64,000 nucleotides of DNA from Flavobacterium sp. KACC 22761 (GCF_034058155.1 NZ_CP139148.1:4650001-4714000); one strand, 5' to 3'. Positions 25,709 through 35,721 are shown, numbered from the stretch's first letter. The notes: generated by a model from the sequence alone, not told the origin. Numbers and translations are program-made.

Positions 25709-26455
25709 CTAGTTTTTAATAGCCTTTTTCAATTTATCAAGAGATGGTTCTTGAAATTGTTTAAGTTGTGAAACTACTATTTGTGCTACTTCTGTAGCTC
25801 CTTTTAATGATAAATGCGTATCATCTTTCTTTTCATCCTTATAATAAGGTATTTCTCCTGCCTTAAAATGTAGATGAAGCAATTTTGATTTCTCTGGTCC
25901 GTAAGACTGTTCCAACAATTCTGTATAATATTCCAAATCGATAAAAGGAACTTTATATTCTTGCGCAACTAAACGTGTTTCTAGGGGATAATCACCGTGA
26001 GTTGGCACTAAAACACCTTTTTCATTAAAGTTGCGTCTCGCGATAGAAGTCAACAAAACAGGAATGGCACCTTTTGCTCTGGTTTCTTTTACGAACTTGA
26101 TTAAATTGTATCTGTACGCAGTATGCGGATTTGTAAAACGTGTTGAATCTTCGATTTTTTCGTCATTATGTCCAAATTCTATAAAAACATAATCACCTTT
26201 TTTTAGTTTTTTATAAATTGAATCCCAGCGGTTTTCATTAATAAAACTTTTTGTGCTTCGGCCATTAACAGCTTTATTTGCTACAACTAAATCCTCTTTA
26301 AAAAAAGATTGCAAAACCTGAGCCCAGCCATGTTCTGGATTACGATCAGGATCTTTTTTATTTGCCATAGTCGAATCGCCAATACAATACAATGTAGTTT
26401 TTTGTGCGAAAGATATTGATGTAATTAAGAATGCTATAAGAAGATATTTTTTCAT
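25709..26455 (-). CDS. Rhamnogalacturonan acetylesterase-like SGNH hydrolase (CE12 type)
   Basis: 248 residues from the ATG at 26455, which gives a signal peptide (KKYLLIAFLITSISFAQ); the frame extends 19 codons upstream without such a feature. SGNH blocks are present: IGDSTM (block I Ser), GRST (block II Gly), FGHND (block III Asn) and DDTHLS near the C-terminus (Asp/His pair). This set matches family CE12 rhamnogalacturonan or pectin acetylesterases, which remove acetyl groups so that lyases and GH105 enzymes can act. It is the last gene of the minus-strand pectinase run and has its own terminator. Confidence 0.88.
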   Translation of the reverse strand: MKKYLLIAFLITSISFAQKTTLYCIGDSTMANKKDPDRNPEHGWAQVLQSFFKEDLVVANKAVNGRSTKSFINENRWDSIYKKLKKGDYVFIEFGHNDEKIEDSTRFTNPHTAYRYNLIKFVKETRAKGAIPVLLTSIARRNFNEKGVLVPTHGDYPLETRLVAQEYKVPFIDLEYYTELLEQSYGPEKSKLLHLHFKAGEIPYYKDEKKDDTHLSLKGATEVAQIVVSQLKQFQEPSLDKLKKAIKN

Positions 26456-26570
26456 TTTATTAGTTTTAGTTGTTGTCCATAACAAATGACAAGACTTTTG
26501 TTTTAAATGCATTGCAGTGTATCTCTACACAAAAATTTGAATATTAGTCCTTTATTCCTCAGAAAAAAAA

Positions 26571-27917
26571 TTATTTTGCAGCTGTAGGCACTGTTGCTTT
26601 CTTGCCTATAAAAACATCGGTCATTAAAACATTTTCAGCATTCTCGTTTGAGAGTGCATTTTTTGCTTCTCTTATCTCAATGTTCTTCAATGAAATATTT
26701 TTGATTTTTTTATCTGGAAATCCTTGAATTACTATTCCAGATTCGGTCGCTTTATTGCAAGTAATATTTTCAAAAAAAACATTAGAAATTTCAGATTGAT
26801 ATCCTTTTCCTTCCCCATGATAATTTGCCGTGATGTATAAGCAATCTTCGACTTCATCTAAATTGATATTTTTAACAAAAATATTTTTTATATAACCGCC
26901 GCGATCAGCATTCGTTTTTAAATAAATTCCTCTTTTTAGATACCCCGTTGTTTTACAATACTCAACAAAAACATTCTGAACTCCAGCAGACATTTCACTT
27001 CCGATTACGACACCGTGAAGCCCTTTAAAATTGCAATTTCGAATTACAATATTTTCACTCGGAGTTTCTCTATTTGCCCTGCCTTCATGATCTCTTCCGG
27101 CTTTTATAGCAACATTATCATCACCATTATTAAAGGTTACATTTTCAATTAAAACATCTTTGGAATATTCTGGATCGATCCCGTCGTTATTGTAATTTAA
27201 AGATTTATAAGTGATTCCGCGCACTGTAATATTTTGGGATTTTAATAAATGAAGACACCAAAAAGGTGAATTCTCAATTCTGACATTTTCAACCAAAATA
27301 TTTTTGCAATTAAAAAATTGAATCATTTGCGGACGAAGAAAATAGCCTTCGCCAAATTTTCTGTCTTTTAAAGGAACACTATTATGATTCATTTCCCGAC
27401 TTAACATTTTACCTTTCTCTTCTTGCTTTTTAAAGCCTTTCCATATATTTCCTCCTTCTCCATCAATTGTTCCTTCACCGGTTATTGCAATATTAGTACA
27501 ATTATAAGCATAAACAAGGGGACTGTAGTTGTAAAGCATTGTGCCCTCCCAACTTGTCAAAACCAATGGATAATCCTTCGGATTATCTCCAAATTTTATT
27601 TTTGCACCTTTTTCTATTTTAAGATTGACATTGCTCACAAAATGAATTGGGCCATTTACTTTATAAATCCCTTTTGGCACAACAATAGTTCCGCCATTAT
27701 TTTTTTTGCATAAAGCCATTGCCTTATCAAAAACTACTTTATTGTTGCTGAGAGAATCTCCTTTGGCACCTAATTTTAAGATATTTACTTGATATAAAGG
27801 AAAAACAGGAAGCTGGATTTTCTTTACAATTGAATCAACTTTAGAAGTTGGGAATTCACCCTTTTGGGCAAAAGAAATAGTCGAAATCAATAAAAATAAT
27901 GCATGCTTGAAATTCAT
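26571..27917 (-). CDS. GH28 polygalacturonase-type enzyme
   Basis: 448 residues with a signal peptide (MNFKHALFLLISTISFAQ). A right-handed beta-helix is indicated by repeated IENV, ITVRGI and NVFVEYC strands. The GH28 catalytic segments are NNDGIDPE, NGDDNVAIKAGRD, HGVVIGSE and RGIYLKTN, which correspond to the classical NTD, DD, GHG and RIK motifs. The early region GAKGDSLSNNKVVFDKAM is usual in bacterial exo-acting members. It probably hydrolyses homogalacturonan or rhamnogalacturonan oligomers in the periplasm. It lies 22 bp downstream of the lyase-esterase gene and is likely co-transcribed with it. A second, lipoprotein GH28 lies at 34223-35662. Confidence 0.9.
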   Translation of the reverse strand: MNFKHALFLLISTISFAQKGEFPTSKVDSIVKKIQLPVFPLYQVNILKLGAKGDSLSNNKVVFDKAMALCKKNNGGTIVVPKGIYKVNGPIHFVSNVNLKIEKGAKIKFGDNPKDYPLVLTSWEGTMLYNYSPLVYAYNCTNIAITGEGTIDGEGGNIWKGFKKQEEKGKMLSREMNHNSVPLKDRKFGEGYFLRPQMIQFFNCKNILVENVRIENSPFWCLHLLKSQNITVRGITYKSLNYNNDGIDPEYSKDVLIENVTFNNGDDNVAIKAGRDHEGRANRETPSENIVIRNCNFKGLHGVVIGSEMSAGVQNVFVEYCKTTGYLKRGIYLKTNADRGGYIKNIFVKNINLDEVEDCLYITANYHGEGKGYQSEISNVFFENITCNKATESGIVIQGFPDKKIKNISLKNIEIREAKNALSNENAENVLMTDVFIGKKATVPTAAK

Positions 27918-27939
27918 AATAATATCTTTAAAATGTAAA

Positions 27940-29946
27940 TCATTTTGAATACCAGTTTGGCATATTATCTTTCAAAATATTCTCTATCTTGTATTTTTCA
28001 GCCTCTGATTTTTTGAGCTGATAAGACCATGAAACTCTCTTTGTTGGCTGAAATCCTTCACCTGTACAGTTATATTCTGCATAAAAAGCTTTTTTTTCAG
28101 CTTCAGGTTTCGACCAGTTTTCCCAACCTTCTGGTTTAATGTGTTGCCCCATTTCACAATTTAAAAAAACTGTTTTAGCGTAAATACGCCAAGGCCTTCC
28201 TAAATAAACATCATTCGCAGAAGGTTCGGCCGTTAATTTGCAATTCTTAAAAACAAATCCGAAAGGAGTGCCTTCTGGTGTTGAAGCAGCGGTTATATAG
28301 GAATTTTTAATACTGTGAATTTCGCAGTTTTCAAATAAAGTGGTAGCACTTCCAAAAATAAAATCAGTTGTGCCTTCAATGTAGCAGTTTATAAAATACT
28401 GTTTTACTTCTTTACCCGACAAATACAAAGTATCTTGATTTCCAAGAATATTGCAGTTTGAAATTTTTGCACGATTTGCAACTATAGACAGTGCAATTCC
28501 TTGTCCATTATCTCCAGAAGCATTTTTGATTGTCAAGTTAGATGCTGAAAAATCATCGCCTTCAACCAAAATTGTATACGTATAAAAAGTACTGTTTCGG
28601 CCTAAATTAATTTTCGAAAAATTATCGTCAAATGTAATTATGGTTTTTTCTTTACTTTCGCCTTGTAAAACTACATTTGTATTCCATTCCGGAATTCTGA
28701 CTTTTTCATTATAAATTCCGTTTTTTATGACCACAGTGACTTTTTCGTATGGAAATGCTGGACATGCATAAATAGCATCCTGAATTTTTGTAAAATCACC
28801 CGAACCATCTTGAGCGACAGTCAGTAATGTTACATTTTTTTTATCTGAAATTGAAACTTTTGTTCCGTTTTTGACTGCCCATTCTGGGAATTTTTTCAAG
28901 ACTTCTTTTGGTGCATCAGAGTACCAAGAATAACCATTTCTTCGTTCAGCACCTATTTGGTCCAATGATTTTTTCTTGATTCCATCACGGTCACAAAAGA
29001 AAGGTTCATTGGTTTCCAAATCCATAAATCTTGCCCAAATTGGACCTGCATTTGTTGCCGGAATCATTTTTTTATCAATGATTTTGCCTTCATCATTCAA
29101 AACCCTTTTTTCTTCTAAATTGGTAATTTTTGTTTTGTCAAACCAAGCTACAGCACTTTTTACTGCATTAACAATTTCTCGAGAAGGTTTATCAATCGAC
29201 ATTAAAAGCAATACAATTTTTGTTGATTCATAACCGCTTAATGATGCCAATTCAAAAGCTCGTGCATTTGCGGGAGCAAGCGTAAATTCATCATGTTGCG
29301 CGCACCACGCAGTCAAAACACCATTTTGTTTGTATTGCGTTTTTAAAATACAGTCGATTCCTTTATCAAAAGCTTTTTTACACTTTTCAACAACTTCTTT
29401 TGACGGCTTAATGCTATAAAAATCAGTTTCTTCTGAAATCTGTTTCATAACATTCATAATATTCACCATCGAATCATCATTGTAGGTAATATGCGTATAA
29501 TATCCTTTTTTAAGTGGATAAAACTGTGGCCATCCTCCGTTTGCATACTGTGCTTCTAGCAAATAATTTAATCCTTTCAAAAATGATTCTTTGTATCTTT
29601 CATCTTTTACTTGCGCATACATTTTGGACATAAAAAGCATTTCCTGACAAGTTGCACCGTTATCAGTTGTTGTTTCGACAGCTGTTCTTTTGAGCGCAAT
29701 TAAATCTTTTTTTTGCTGCGAAGTTAACTCGTCCTGCATAGCAATGTTTTTTGGCCATCCACCAATATCTCTTTGATAAAGTAGAACATTTTCTGCTACT
29801 TTTTTAGCTTCTTCTGTTCCAAACCAAGAAGCATCATGCTTGCGAATCACATCTGGCCAGCTTTTGTAATTACTTTGTGCATTCAACCCAATGCTGAAAG
29901 CCACAGTAAAATACAAAACTATTTTTTTTAAGTAAATCATTGTCAT
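27940..29946 (-). CDS. Pectate lyase (PL10-like) fused to pectin methylesterase (CE8)
   Basis: 668 residues with a signal peptide (about 1-24, ending LNAQ); the start may be two codons later (29940). Residues about 25-335 match PL10 lyases (GGWPKNIAMQDE, NGGWPQFYPL, ITYNDDSMVN). Residues about 370-665 are a CE8 pectinesterase (VAQDGSGDFTKIQDAI, GNQDTLY, TTDFIFGSATTLFENC, LGRPWR), with both catalytic Asp regions and the Arg motif present. The two activities belong together: CE8 de-esterifies homogalacturonan and the lyase then cleaves it. The gene is 22 bp upstream of the GH28 gene. PL10-CE8 fusions are known in Bacteroidota. Confidence 0.9.
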   Translation of the reverse strand: MTMIYLKKIVLYFTVAFSIGLNAQSNYKSWPDVIRKHDASWFGTEEAKKVAENVLLYQRDIGGWPKNIAMQDELTSQQKKDLIALKRTAVETTTDNGATCQEMLFMSKMYAQVKDERYKESFLKGLNYLLEAQYANGGWPQFYPLKKGYYTHITYNDDSMVNIMNVMKQISEETDFYSIKPSKEVVEKCKKAFDKGIDCILKTQYKQNGVLTAWCAQHDEFTLAPANARAFELASLSGYESTKIVLLLMSIDKPSREIVNAVKSAVAWFDKTKITNLEEKRVLNDEGKIIDKKMIPATNAGPIWARFMDLETNEPFFCDRDGIKKKSLDQIGAERRNGYSWYSDAPKEVLKKFPEWAVKNGTKVSISDKKNVTLLTVAQDGSGDFTKIQDAIYACPAFPYEKVTVVIKNGIYNEKVRIPEWNTNVVLQGESKEKTIITFDDNFSKINLGRNSTFYTYTILVEGDDFSASNLTIKNASGDNGQGIALSIVANRAKISNCNILGNQDTLYLSGKEVKQYFINCYIEGTTDFIFGSATTLFENCEIHSIKNSYITAASTPEGTPFGFVFKNCKLTAEPSANDVYLGRPWRIYAKTVFLNCEMGQHIKPEGWENWSKPEAEKKAFYAEYNCTGEGFQPTKRVSWSYQLKKSEAEKYKIENILKDNMPNWYSK

Positions 29947-30155
29947 CTGTTTTAACTCCTAATTATTTATTTCGAAACAGCAAAATCTTGATTTTTGAAA
30001 ATAAAAAAATCTGAAAAATCATTTTAAACCCATTAAAAAGAAACTTTTTCTTACAAAATGTATTCGAGTATTGTTTTTTCAAATTTCTTTCTTAAAACTA
30101 ATTTATGTGAGTCGTTATTTTTGAAAATGTGAAAAAATACATTTTTTGGTATTTT

Positions 30156-31754
30156 TTACTTCGTTATTCTAAACCAATCGACTGCAACATTTCCAGAATC
30201 ATTTGTTTTTTTTTCGCTTAAGGCAAAAAGACCAACTTTGGCACCGATCCATTTTCCTTCTTTCGAAACAAATTCATTTCCTATTTCTTGATATTTTTTA
30301 TCATCTAAACTATAATAGAAACTGCATATTCCGCCTTTTTTAATTTTCACACGCAAATAAATTGTATTGTATGGAATCAAAACTGGATTGGTTTCAGTTT
30401 CTTCAATCTTTTTATCAAAAGTTCCAGTTTTCTGATTTAGATATAATTTTCCGTTATCATTTTTAAGACTCAAATAACTGTAATTTAATCCCATGATGAT
30501 TAATCCTGTACTTTCTCCATTCAATCTAGCATTAAAAGTCAATTTAGTTGTTGCAGTGAATTCTTCTGCTGGAAATTTTTGAAGAAGCAAGTTTGGTGCC
30601 TCAAAGATTTTTTTACTGTCTTGAATTGTTGGTAAACAATACAAATTCAAATAACCCATACTTGTTGGAAAACCCCAATTGTTTTGAGCATTTGCCTGCC
30701 ATTGCCACTGCAATCCTAATTTCGGCAAATTAAACTCATCTGATTCTGCTGGTGTTTCAATTGGATATTTCTTGCCTACGTTTGGCTTTTTGAAAGTGGT
30801 TACTGGCTCACCTATTCCGTTTTTATCAAAATCCTGGCCCATTACTGGCCAATCATTTTCCCATTTCATTGGTTGTAAATGAACAATTCTTCCGTAAGCG
30901 CCTTTATCCTGAAAATGGATAAACCAGTCTTCACCCGTTTGTGTTTGCACCCATGCACCTTGGTGTGGACCATTGATTGTCGTTTTTCCTTGTTCTAAAA
31001 CTTTTTTCTTCTCATAAGGACCAAAAACATTTTTTGATCTCAAAACAGTTTGCCAACCTGTCGAAACTCCACCCGCAGGGGCAAAAATGTAATAATAACC
31101 ATTTCTTTTATAGAACTTTGGCCCTTCAATAGTTCCTTCTCCGTCATGACCGTCAATTACCATAACTTCATCATTGTTTGTAGCGGTTCCTTCTGGATTC
31201 ATACTGCAAACGACTAGCAAACTTTTGATCTTTGCACGACTTCCTGCAAAAGCATGAACCAAATATACTTTTCCATCATCATCCCATAACAGACTTGGAT
31301 CTATAAGTCCGGATCCAGCTTTTACCAAAACAGGCTCTGACCAAGGCCCTTCTGCTTTTTGGGCTTTTATCATATAAATTCCGAAATCTGGATCTGGGTA
31401 ATAAATATAAAATTCATTGTTATGAAAATTGATGCTAGGCGCCCAAACTCCGTTTCCATGCTGTACTTTATCGAAAGTTTCAGTTGGCTTCTGTTTTATA
31501 AGTGCATGCCCAATAATTTTCCAATTCACCAAATCTTTAGAATGCAAAATCGGAAGTCCAGGAATACAATTAAAAGACGATGCTGTCATATAAAAATCAT
31601 CGCCTACGCGAACAACATCTGGATCTGAATAATCGGCATGGATGATTGGGTTTGTATAAGTTCCGTCTCCATTGTCAGGCACCCAAACTTGTGAAAAATT
31701 TTTCTGTGCAAACAGTACCGACAAAACAAGAAAAAGGAATTTTATATTTTTCAT
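30156..31754 (-). CDS. GH43 beta-xylosidase / alpha-L-arabinofuranosidase-type enzyme
   Basis: 532 residues with a signal peptide (MKNIKFLFLVLSVLFAQKNFSQ). The N-terminal propeller (about 30-320) has the GH43 triad context: ADYSDPDVVRVGDDFYM (base Asp), LIDPSLLWDDDGKVYLVHA (pKa-modulating Asp) and GTIEGPKFYKRNGYYYIF (acid Glu). It matches the GH43_12-like start ASSFNCIPGLPILHSKDLVNW. The C-terminal about 190 residues form a concanavalin-like beta-xylosidase C-terminal domain. In a pectin locus it most likely removes arabinose or xylose side chains. It stands 71 bp after the GH105 gene, with a strong hairpin between them. Confidence 0.9.
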   Translation of the reverse strand: MKNIKFLFLVLSVLFAQKNFSQVWVPDNGDGTYTNPIIHADYSDPDVVRVGDDFYMTASSFNCIPGLPILHSKDLVNWKIIGHALIKQKPTETFDKVQHGNGVWAPSINFHNNEFYIYYPDPDFGIYMIKAQKAEGPWSEPVLVKAGSGLIDPSLLWDDDGKVYLVHAFAGSRAKIKSLLVVCSMNPEGTATNNDEVMVIDGHDGEGTIEGPKFYKRNGYYYIFAPAGGVSTGWQTVLRSKNVFGPYEKKKVLEQGKTTINGPHQGAWVQTQTGEDWFIHFQDKGAYGRIVHLQPMKWENDWPVMGQDFDKNGIGEPVTTFKKPNVGKKYPIETPAESDEFNLPKLGLQWQWQANAQNNWGFPTSMGYLNLYCLPTIQDSKKIFEAPNLLLQKFPAEEFTATTKLTFNARLNGESTGLIIMGLNYSYLSLKNDNGKLYLNQKTGTFDKKIEETETNPVLIPYNTIYLRVKIKKGGICSFYYSLDDKKYQEIGNEFVSKEGKWIGAKVGLFALSEKKTNDSGNVAVDWFRITK

Positions 31755-31778
31755 TTTAAAAAATTAACTTTTCAAATT

Positions 31779-31811
31779 AAACCCGACAGGTTTTAAAAAC
31801 CTGTCGGGTTT
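31779..31811 (-). terminator. Long perfect hairpin after the GH105 gene
   Basis: 16-bp stem (AAACCCGACAGGTTTT and its complement) with a 1-nt nominal loop, between the GH43 start (31754) and the GH105 stop (31826). It could separate the two transcripts or cause partial read-through. Confidence 0.85.
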
Positions 31812-31825
31812 GTTTATGAATTAAC

Positions 31826-33037
31826 TTATCTATTTAACTCCAAAGCAGCTAAAATAAAAGGTCCCGTTGCCTTAGGATCGTTGTCTTTCTTTTTCTCTTT
31901 TACGTAATATTCGTAAGAACCATCTCTGTATGGAGTGCCACCCAGACCTGCAACTTGACATGCTTGAGTCAATGTTATAGTACCATCAGCATCTACTTTC
32001 ATTAATTTTGTAGTCAAACCATCAAATGCTTTGTTCGCTAATTTTTTATATTTCGCAGGCAAATATCCTTTATTTGCTCCTTTTGCAAAAGCATAAGCAA
32101 ACATTGAAGATCCTGAAGCTTCTAAATAATTTCCTTCTTTACCTCCTTTGTCCGTTACTTGGTACCACAATCCAGATTTATCTTGATATTTAGCCAAAGC
32201 CTCACATGCATTGTTTAAATATTTTACTAATTCTTTTTGTTTTGGATGTTCTTTTGGCATGTAATCCAAAACATCAACAAGCGCCATAACATACCATCCT
32301 AAAGCTCTTGACCAAAAGTTTGGCGAATTTCCTGTCTCTTTATTTGCCCACGGCATTTGCTTGCTGGAATCCCAACCATGATACAACAAACCCGTTTTTG
32401 GATCTGTAGCATGTAGCTGAATTTCTTCGAATTGTTTTGCTACATCATCTAAAAATTTCCCATTTTCAAAAGTAACGGTATATTGCGCATAAAATGGCTC
32501 ACCCATATACAAACCATCTAGCCACATTTGATTTGGATAAATGTTTTTATGCCAAAATCCGCCTTCTGGTGTTCTTGGTTGTTCTGATAATTGTTTGCGC
32601 AACAATTGCATTGCTTTTAAGTATTTTTCTTCTTTTGTTTTTGCATAAATATCAAAAAGCAAACGACCAGAAACAATCATATCAATATTGTATTTCTCCA
32701 ATTCATAAGACTTAATTGTTCCGTCATTCTGAACCAAAGCATCAACATAACCTTTTACATAAACCGGATATCTTGGATCTGGATTTTTTTTGTATAATTC
32801 TTCAAAACCATGCAAAACCAATCCATGAACATAATCCCATTTTGGCGCTTTTGAATCATCAATCATATAAGCTTCTGGATGGCGTTTCATTAAAGTCAAA
32901 GCCATTTTATCTGACCATTTTGAGTTCTTTGAGATAACAATATCTTTTTCTTGAGCAATTGCTTTAGAGCTCATAAAAGCAATTAAACAAGTTATTGCAG
33001 CCGATGCGAAATATCCAAGTTTTCTTTTATTTTTCAT
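31826..33037 (-). CDS. GH105 unsaturated rhamnogalacturonyl hydrolase
   Basis: 403 residues with a signal peptide (about 1-28, ending SSKAIAQ). The (alpha/alpha)6-barrel motifs of YteR/YesR-type GH105 are present: KWDYVHGLVLHGFEEL, EGGFWHKNIYPNQMWLDGLYMGEPFYAQY with the catalytic Asp, TGLLYHGWDSS, NFWSRALGWYVMALVDVL and the C-terminal YYV. It releases the unsaturated galacturonosyl residue from oligosaccharides made by lyases, feeding the KduI/KduD branch. It lies 38 bp after the esterase gene and probably belongs to the same transcript. Confidence 0.93.
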   Translation of the reverse strand: MKNKRKLGYFASAAITCLIAFMSSKAIAQEKDIVISKNSKWSDKMALTLMKRHPEAYMIDDSKAPKWDYVHGLVLHGFEELYKKNPDPRYPVYVKGYVDALVQNDGTIKSYELEKYNIDMIVSGRLLFDIYAKTKEEKYLKAMQLLRKQLSEQPRTPEGGFWHKNIYPNQMWLDGLYMGEPFYAQYTVTFENGKFLDDVAKQFEEIQLHATDPKTGLLYHGWDSSKQMPWANKETGNSPNFWSRALGWYVMALVDVLDYMPKEHPKQKELVKYLNNACEALAKYQDKSGLWYQVTDKGGKEGNYLEASGSSMFAYAFAKGANKGYLPAKYKKLANKAFDGLTTKLMKVDADGTITLTQACQVAGLGGTPYRDGSYEYYVKEKKKDNDPKATGPFILAALELNR

Positions 33038-33075
33038 TTTAAAATATATTTTAAGTTTTGCTTTTCGTTTCGTAA

Positions 33076-34011
33076 TTATTTAAAAATTTTATCTAAAAAT
33101 TGTGTGATATAACCTTCCATTTCAGTAAACCAAGGTTCAAAAAACCAAAATGAATGCGGAGAATCCTTGATTGTTTTTACTTCATTATAAATTTTATGCT
33201 GATTCAAAATCGCAATCATATCATCTCTTCCGGCATGAAATCGGTCAAAACTGCTGTTTATAAAAAGAATTGGAGGCGTATTTTTATCTGTATGGCTTAA
33301 AGCTGAGGCATTTTTCCAGTTTTGAGGATTCTCTTCATAAGAACCTTTTAGCCAAAACGATGCCATTTCTGCTTCTTGGGATTCTGGATGCTTGAATGCC
33401 AAAATTCCATCTACATCAATAATTGCATGCACTTTTGAGGAAGAATTGCTTTTAAAACTTGAATCTTCAAAAGCCGAATTTCCATTAGTTGTACCAATAA
33501 GCGCCGCCATTTGACCTCCCGAAGAACATCCTAAAACTGCAATTTTATTTGGATCTACATTGAATTTTTTAGCGTTATCTTTTATGAATTTGATTGCATT
33601 TTTAACATCATAAACTGCATTTGGATATTTTGCTTCTAATGACAATCTATATTCTACAGGAAAACAAGAATACCCTTTTGAAGCTATTTCTTTTGCCAGA
33701 ATCTGCATCTGGCTTTTGTTTCCGGATCTCCAGCCACCGCCATGAATCATAATTACCGCCGGATTTGCTTTTTTCTTATTATGAAAATAAGCATCGAGAT
33801 ACAACTTTCTATTTCCTATACTATTATAAACCAAATCATTACTTTTATTTACATCCAAACTCTTTTTTTCTTTTACGATCGTTATAAAAGGATATTTTTT
33901 GATGAGTTTATTGTAAGTACTCTTAACCGTGTATGAAGTATCAACACTGTATTGGCTTTGTGCCTTTACAGCAGTTAAAAGCAACAATAAAAACAGAACA
34001 TTTCTTTTCAT
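33076..34011 (-). CDS. Secreted alpha/beta-hydrolase esterase
   Basis: 311 residues with a signal peptide (MKRNVLFLLLLLTAVKAQSQ). It has an HGGGW oxyanion motif (about residue 95), a nucleophile elbow GCSSGG (Ser163) and a C-terminal PHSFWFFEPWF with the probable catalytic His. This fits BD-FAE/pectin-acetylesterase-like members of the hormone-sensitive-lipase group (IMIHGGGWRSGNKSQ). A role in removing acetyl or feruloyl groups from pectin is inferred from its place between the GH28 and GH105 genes. Confidence 0.82.
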   Translation of the reverse strand: MKRNVLFLLLLLTAVKAQSQYSVDTSYTVKSTYNKLIKKYPFITIVKEKKSLDVNKSNDLVYNSIGNRKLYLDAYFHNKKKANPAVIMIHGGGWRSGNKSQMQILAKEIASKGYSCFPVEYRLSLEAKYPNAVYDVKNAIKFIKDNAKKFNVDPNKIAVLGCSSGGQMAALIGTTNGNSAFEDSSFKSNSSSKVHAIIDVDGILAFKHPESQEAEMASFWLKGSYEENPQNWKNASALSHTDKNTPPILFINSSFDRFHAGRDDMIAILNQHKIYNEVKTIKDSPHSFWFFEPWFTEMEGYITQFLDKIFK

Positions 34012-34037
34012 TTCAGCGCTTCTAATTTTTAGTTAAG

Positions 34038-34068
34038 AAAGGAGTTCGATTCTCGATCAAACTCCTTT
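34038..34068 (-). terminator. Hairpin between GH28 and esterase genes
   Basis: AAAGGAGT and ACTCCTTT form the outer 8-bp stem with an imperfect inner TCGAT pairing. It lies in the 211-bp gap between the GH28 stop (34223) and the esterase start (34011) and may limit read-through from GH28. Confidence 0.5.
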
Positions 34069-34222
34069 TTTAACAACTTCAAAAAACAACTTTCTTAAAA
34101 AATCATCAAATTATTACTAACCAAGATTTTTGAAAAATAAAAACACAAAATCGATTTTTATTTCTTTTTGATAATTAGTTGAAAGTTCACAATTGGTTTG
34201 GTTATAAAGTAAATTAAGTGGT

Positions 34223-35662
34223 TTAATTTTTAATGGATTCCATTTTCTTTCCGTTGATGTATGTGTTTATGAAATTTACACCTTTCACATTTTTCAATGA
34301 ATAAACAGAATCAACTTTTGCTATTGTAACATTTTTAAATGTAATGTTTTCAATTGGGGATTCTTTGTAGCCATCTGCCAAAATCCCGAATTTCCCTCCA
34401 TTTTTCACCTTAACATTTTCAAGGCTTATATTTCTGATTGCCGGAATAAAATTTCCAACTTGGCTTCCATAAATATCATAAAACATCGTCACTCTCAAAA
34501 CGCATTCTTTAACTGTTCCAACTTCAATATTTCGTACATAAATATCTTCAGTAGTCCCTCCACGCTTTGAATTTGTTTTAATTCTGATGGCACGATCCAA
34601 TTCTGGACTGTCCATCACGCAATTTTCAACATACACATTATTAACACCAGCTGTAATTTCACTTCCCATTACAACACCGCCATGGCCATCAATCATCTTG
34701 CAGTTTTGAACGATAATATTTTTGCTCGGAATCCCAACTCTTCTTCCATCAGCATCTCTTCCCGATTTAATTGCAATACAATCGTCACCTGTATTGAAAG
34801 TGCAATTTCTAATGACCACATTTTGTGAATATTCTGGGTCACAACCATCATTATTTGGTCCGTGACTATTTACCGTTACACCATCAACAATGACATTGTT
34901 AGATTTTAGAGGATGTAAAATCCAAAATGGCGCATTCACAACTGTAATATCTTTTACCAAAACCGTATTGCATTCAAAAAATTCAATAAAATTAGGGCGC
35001 AAATAATGGCCTTCGCCAAAAACACGTTCGGCAACTGGAACACCTTTTTCTGCCATTTCTACTAAATTATCACGATTAAGTGGATCATGTTGCGATGGCT
35101 GTCCTTTGTCCCAACCATATCTTTTGCTGCCACACCAAGGCCACCAATTTGTATTATTAGCCTGCCCGTTCAAAGTTCCTTTTCCAGTTATCGCAACATT
35201 TGTTTTTCCTTTTGCAGAAATCAACGGCGAATGATTCATCAATTCCGTTCCTTCCCAAGAAGTGTGAACCAATGGATAATCTTTTGAATTTGTACTGAAA
35301 AGAATTTCAGCCTGATCCTCTAAATGCAGATTGACATTGCTTTCTAAATGAATTGGACCTGTCAAATATTTTCCATTTGGCACCAAAACTTTTCCTCCAC
35401 CATTTGCCGCACATTCCTTAATTGCTTTTTCAAAAGCAAGCGTATTCATTGTCTTGCCGTCAGCAACAGCACCAAAATCATTAATATTATAAGTCTTATT
35501 TGTAAAATGTGTTTCAGGAATACTTTTTACAATTAGCTCCATCTTTTTCCAAGGATCTGCTTCAGAAACGCTAGAAACTTGTTTTCCGCAAGACAAAACC
35601 ATCACAGAAAGAATACTTGAAAAAAGGATTGATTTTAATGCTAAAGACTTATTTGTAATCAT
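34223..35662 (-). CDS. GH28 polygalacturonase-type lipoprotein
   Basis: 479 residues with a lipoprotein signal (hydrophobic SLALKSILFSSILSVMVLSC; lipobox Cys at about 26). The beta-helix shows the GH28 motifs NNDGCDPE, TGDDCIAIKSGRD, HGGVVMGSE and RAIRIKTNSKRGG, closer to the classical set than the other GH28 here. It probably acts on galacturonan at the outer membrane or periplasmic face. It is the first gene of the minus-strand run and is directly controlled by a perfect TGTAATCGATTACA operator next to its -7 box, divergent from the LacI-type gene. Confidence 0.92.
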   Translation of the reverse strand: MITNKSLALKSILFSSILSVMVLSCGKQVSSVSEADPWKKMELIVKSIPETHFTNKTYNINDFGAVADGKTMNTLAFEKAIKECAANGGGKVLVPNGKYLTGPIHLESNVNLHLEDQAEILFSTNSKDYPLVHTSWEGTELMNHSPLISAKGKTNVAITGKGTLNGQANNTNWWPWCGSKRYGWDKGQPSQHDPLNRDNLVEMAEKGVPVAERVFGEGHYLRPNFIEFFECNTVLVKDITVVNAPFWILHPLKSNNVIVDGVTVNSHGPNNDGCDPEYSQNVVIRNCTFNTGDDCIAIKSGRDADGRRVGIPSKNIIVQNCKMIDGHGGVVMGSEITAGVNNVYVENCVMDSPELDRAIRIKTNSKRGGTTEDIYVRNIEVGTVKECVLRVTMFYDIYGSQVGNFIPAIRNISLENVKVKNGGKFGILADGYKESPIENITFKNVTIAKVDSVYSLKNVKGVNFINTYINGKKMESIKN

Positions 35663-35707
35663 TTAGACCGTTTTATATGGTTCAAGCCAATAATTTGACT
35701 GTAATTA

Positions 35708-35721
35708 TGTAATCGATTACA
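35708..35721. promoter_or_regulatory. Operator TGTAATCGATTACA (GH28 promoter)
   Basis: Perfect 14-bp palindrome, immediately downstream of the minus-strand -7 box (TACTTTCG, 35722-35729), which itself has TTG 20 nt upstream (35750-35752). This position fits repression by the adjacent LacI-type protein. The same site recurs at 35871, 45547 and 48696. Confidence 0.85.
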
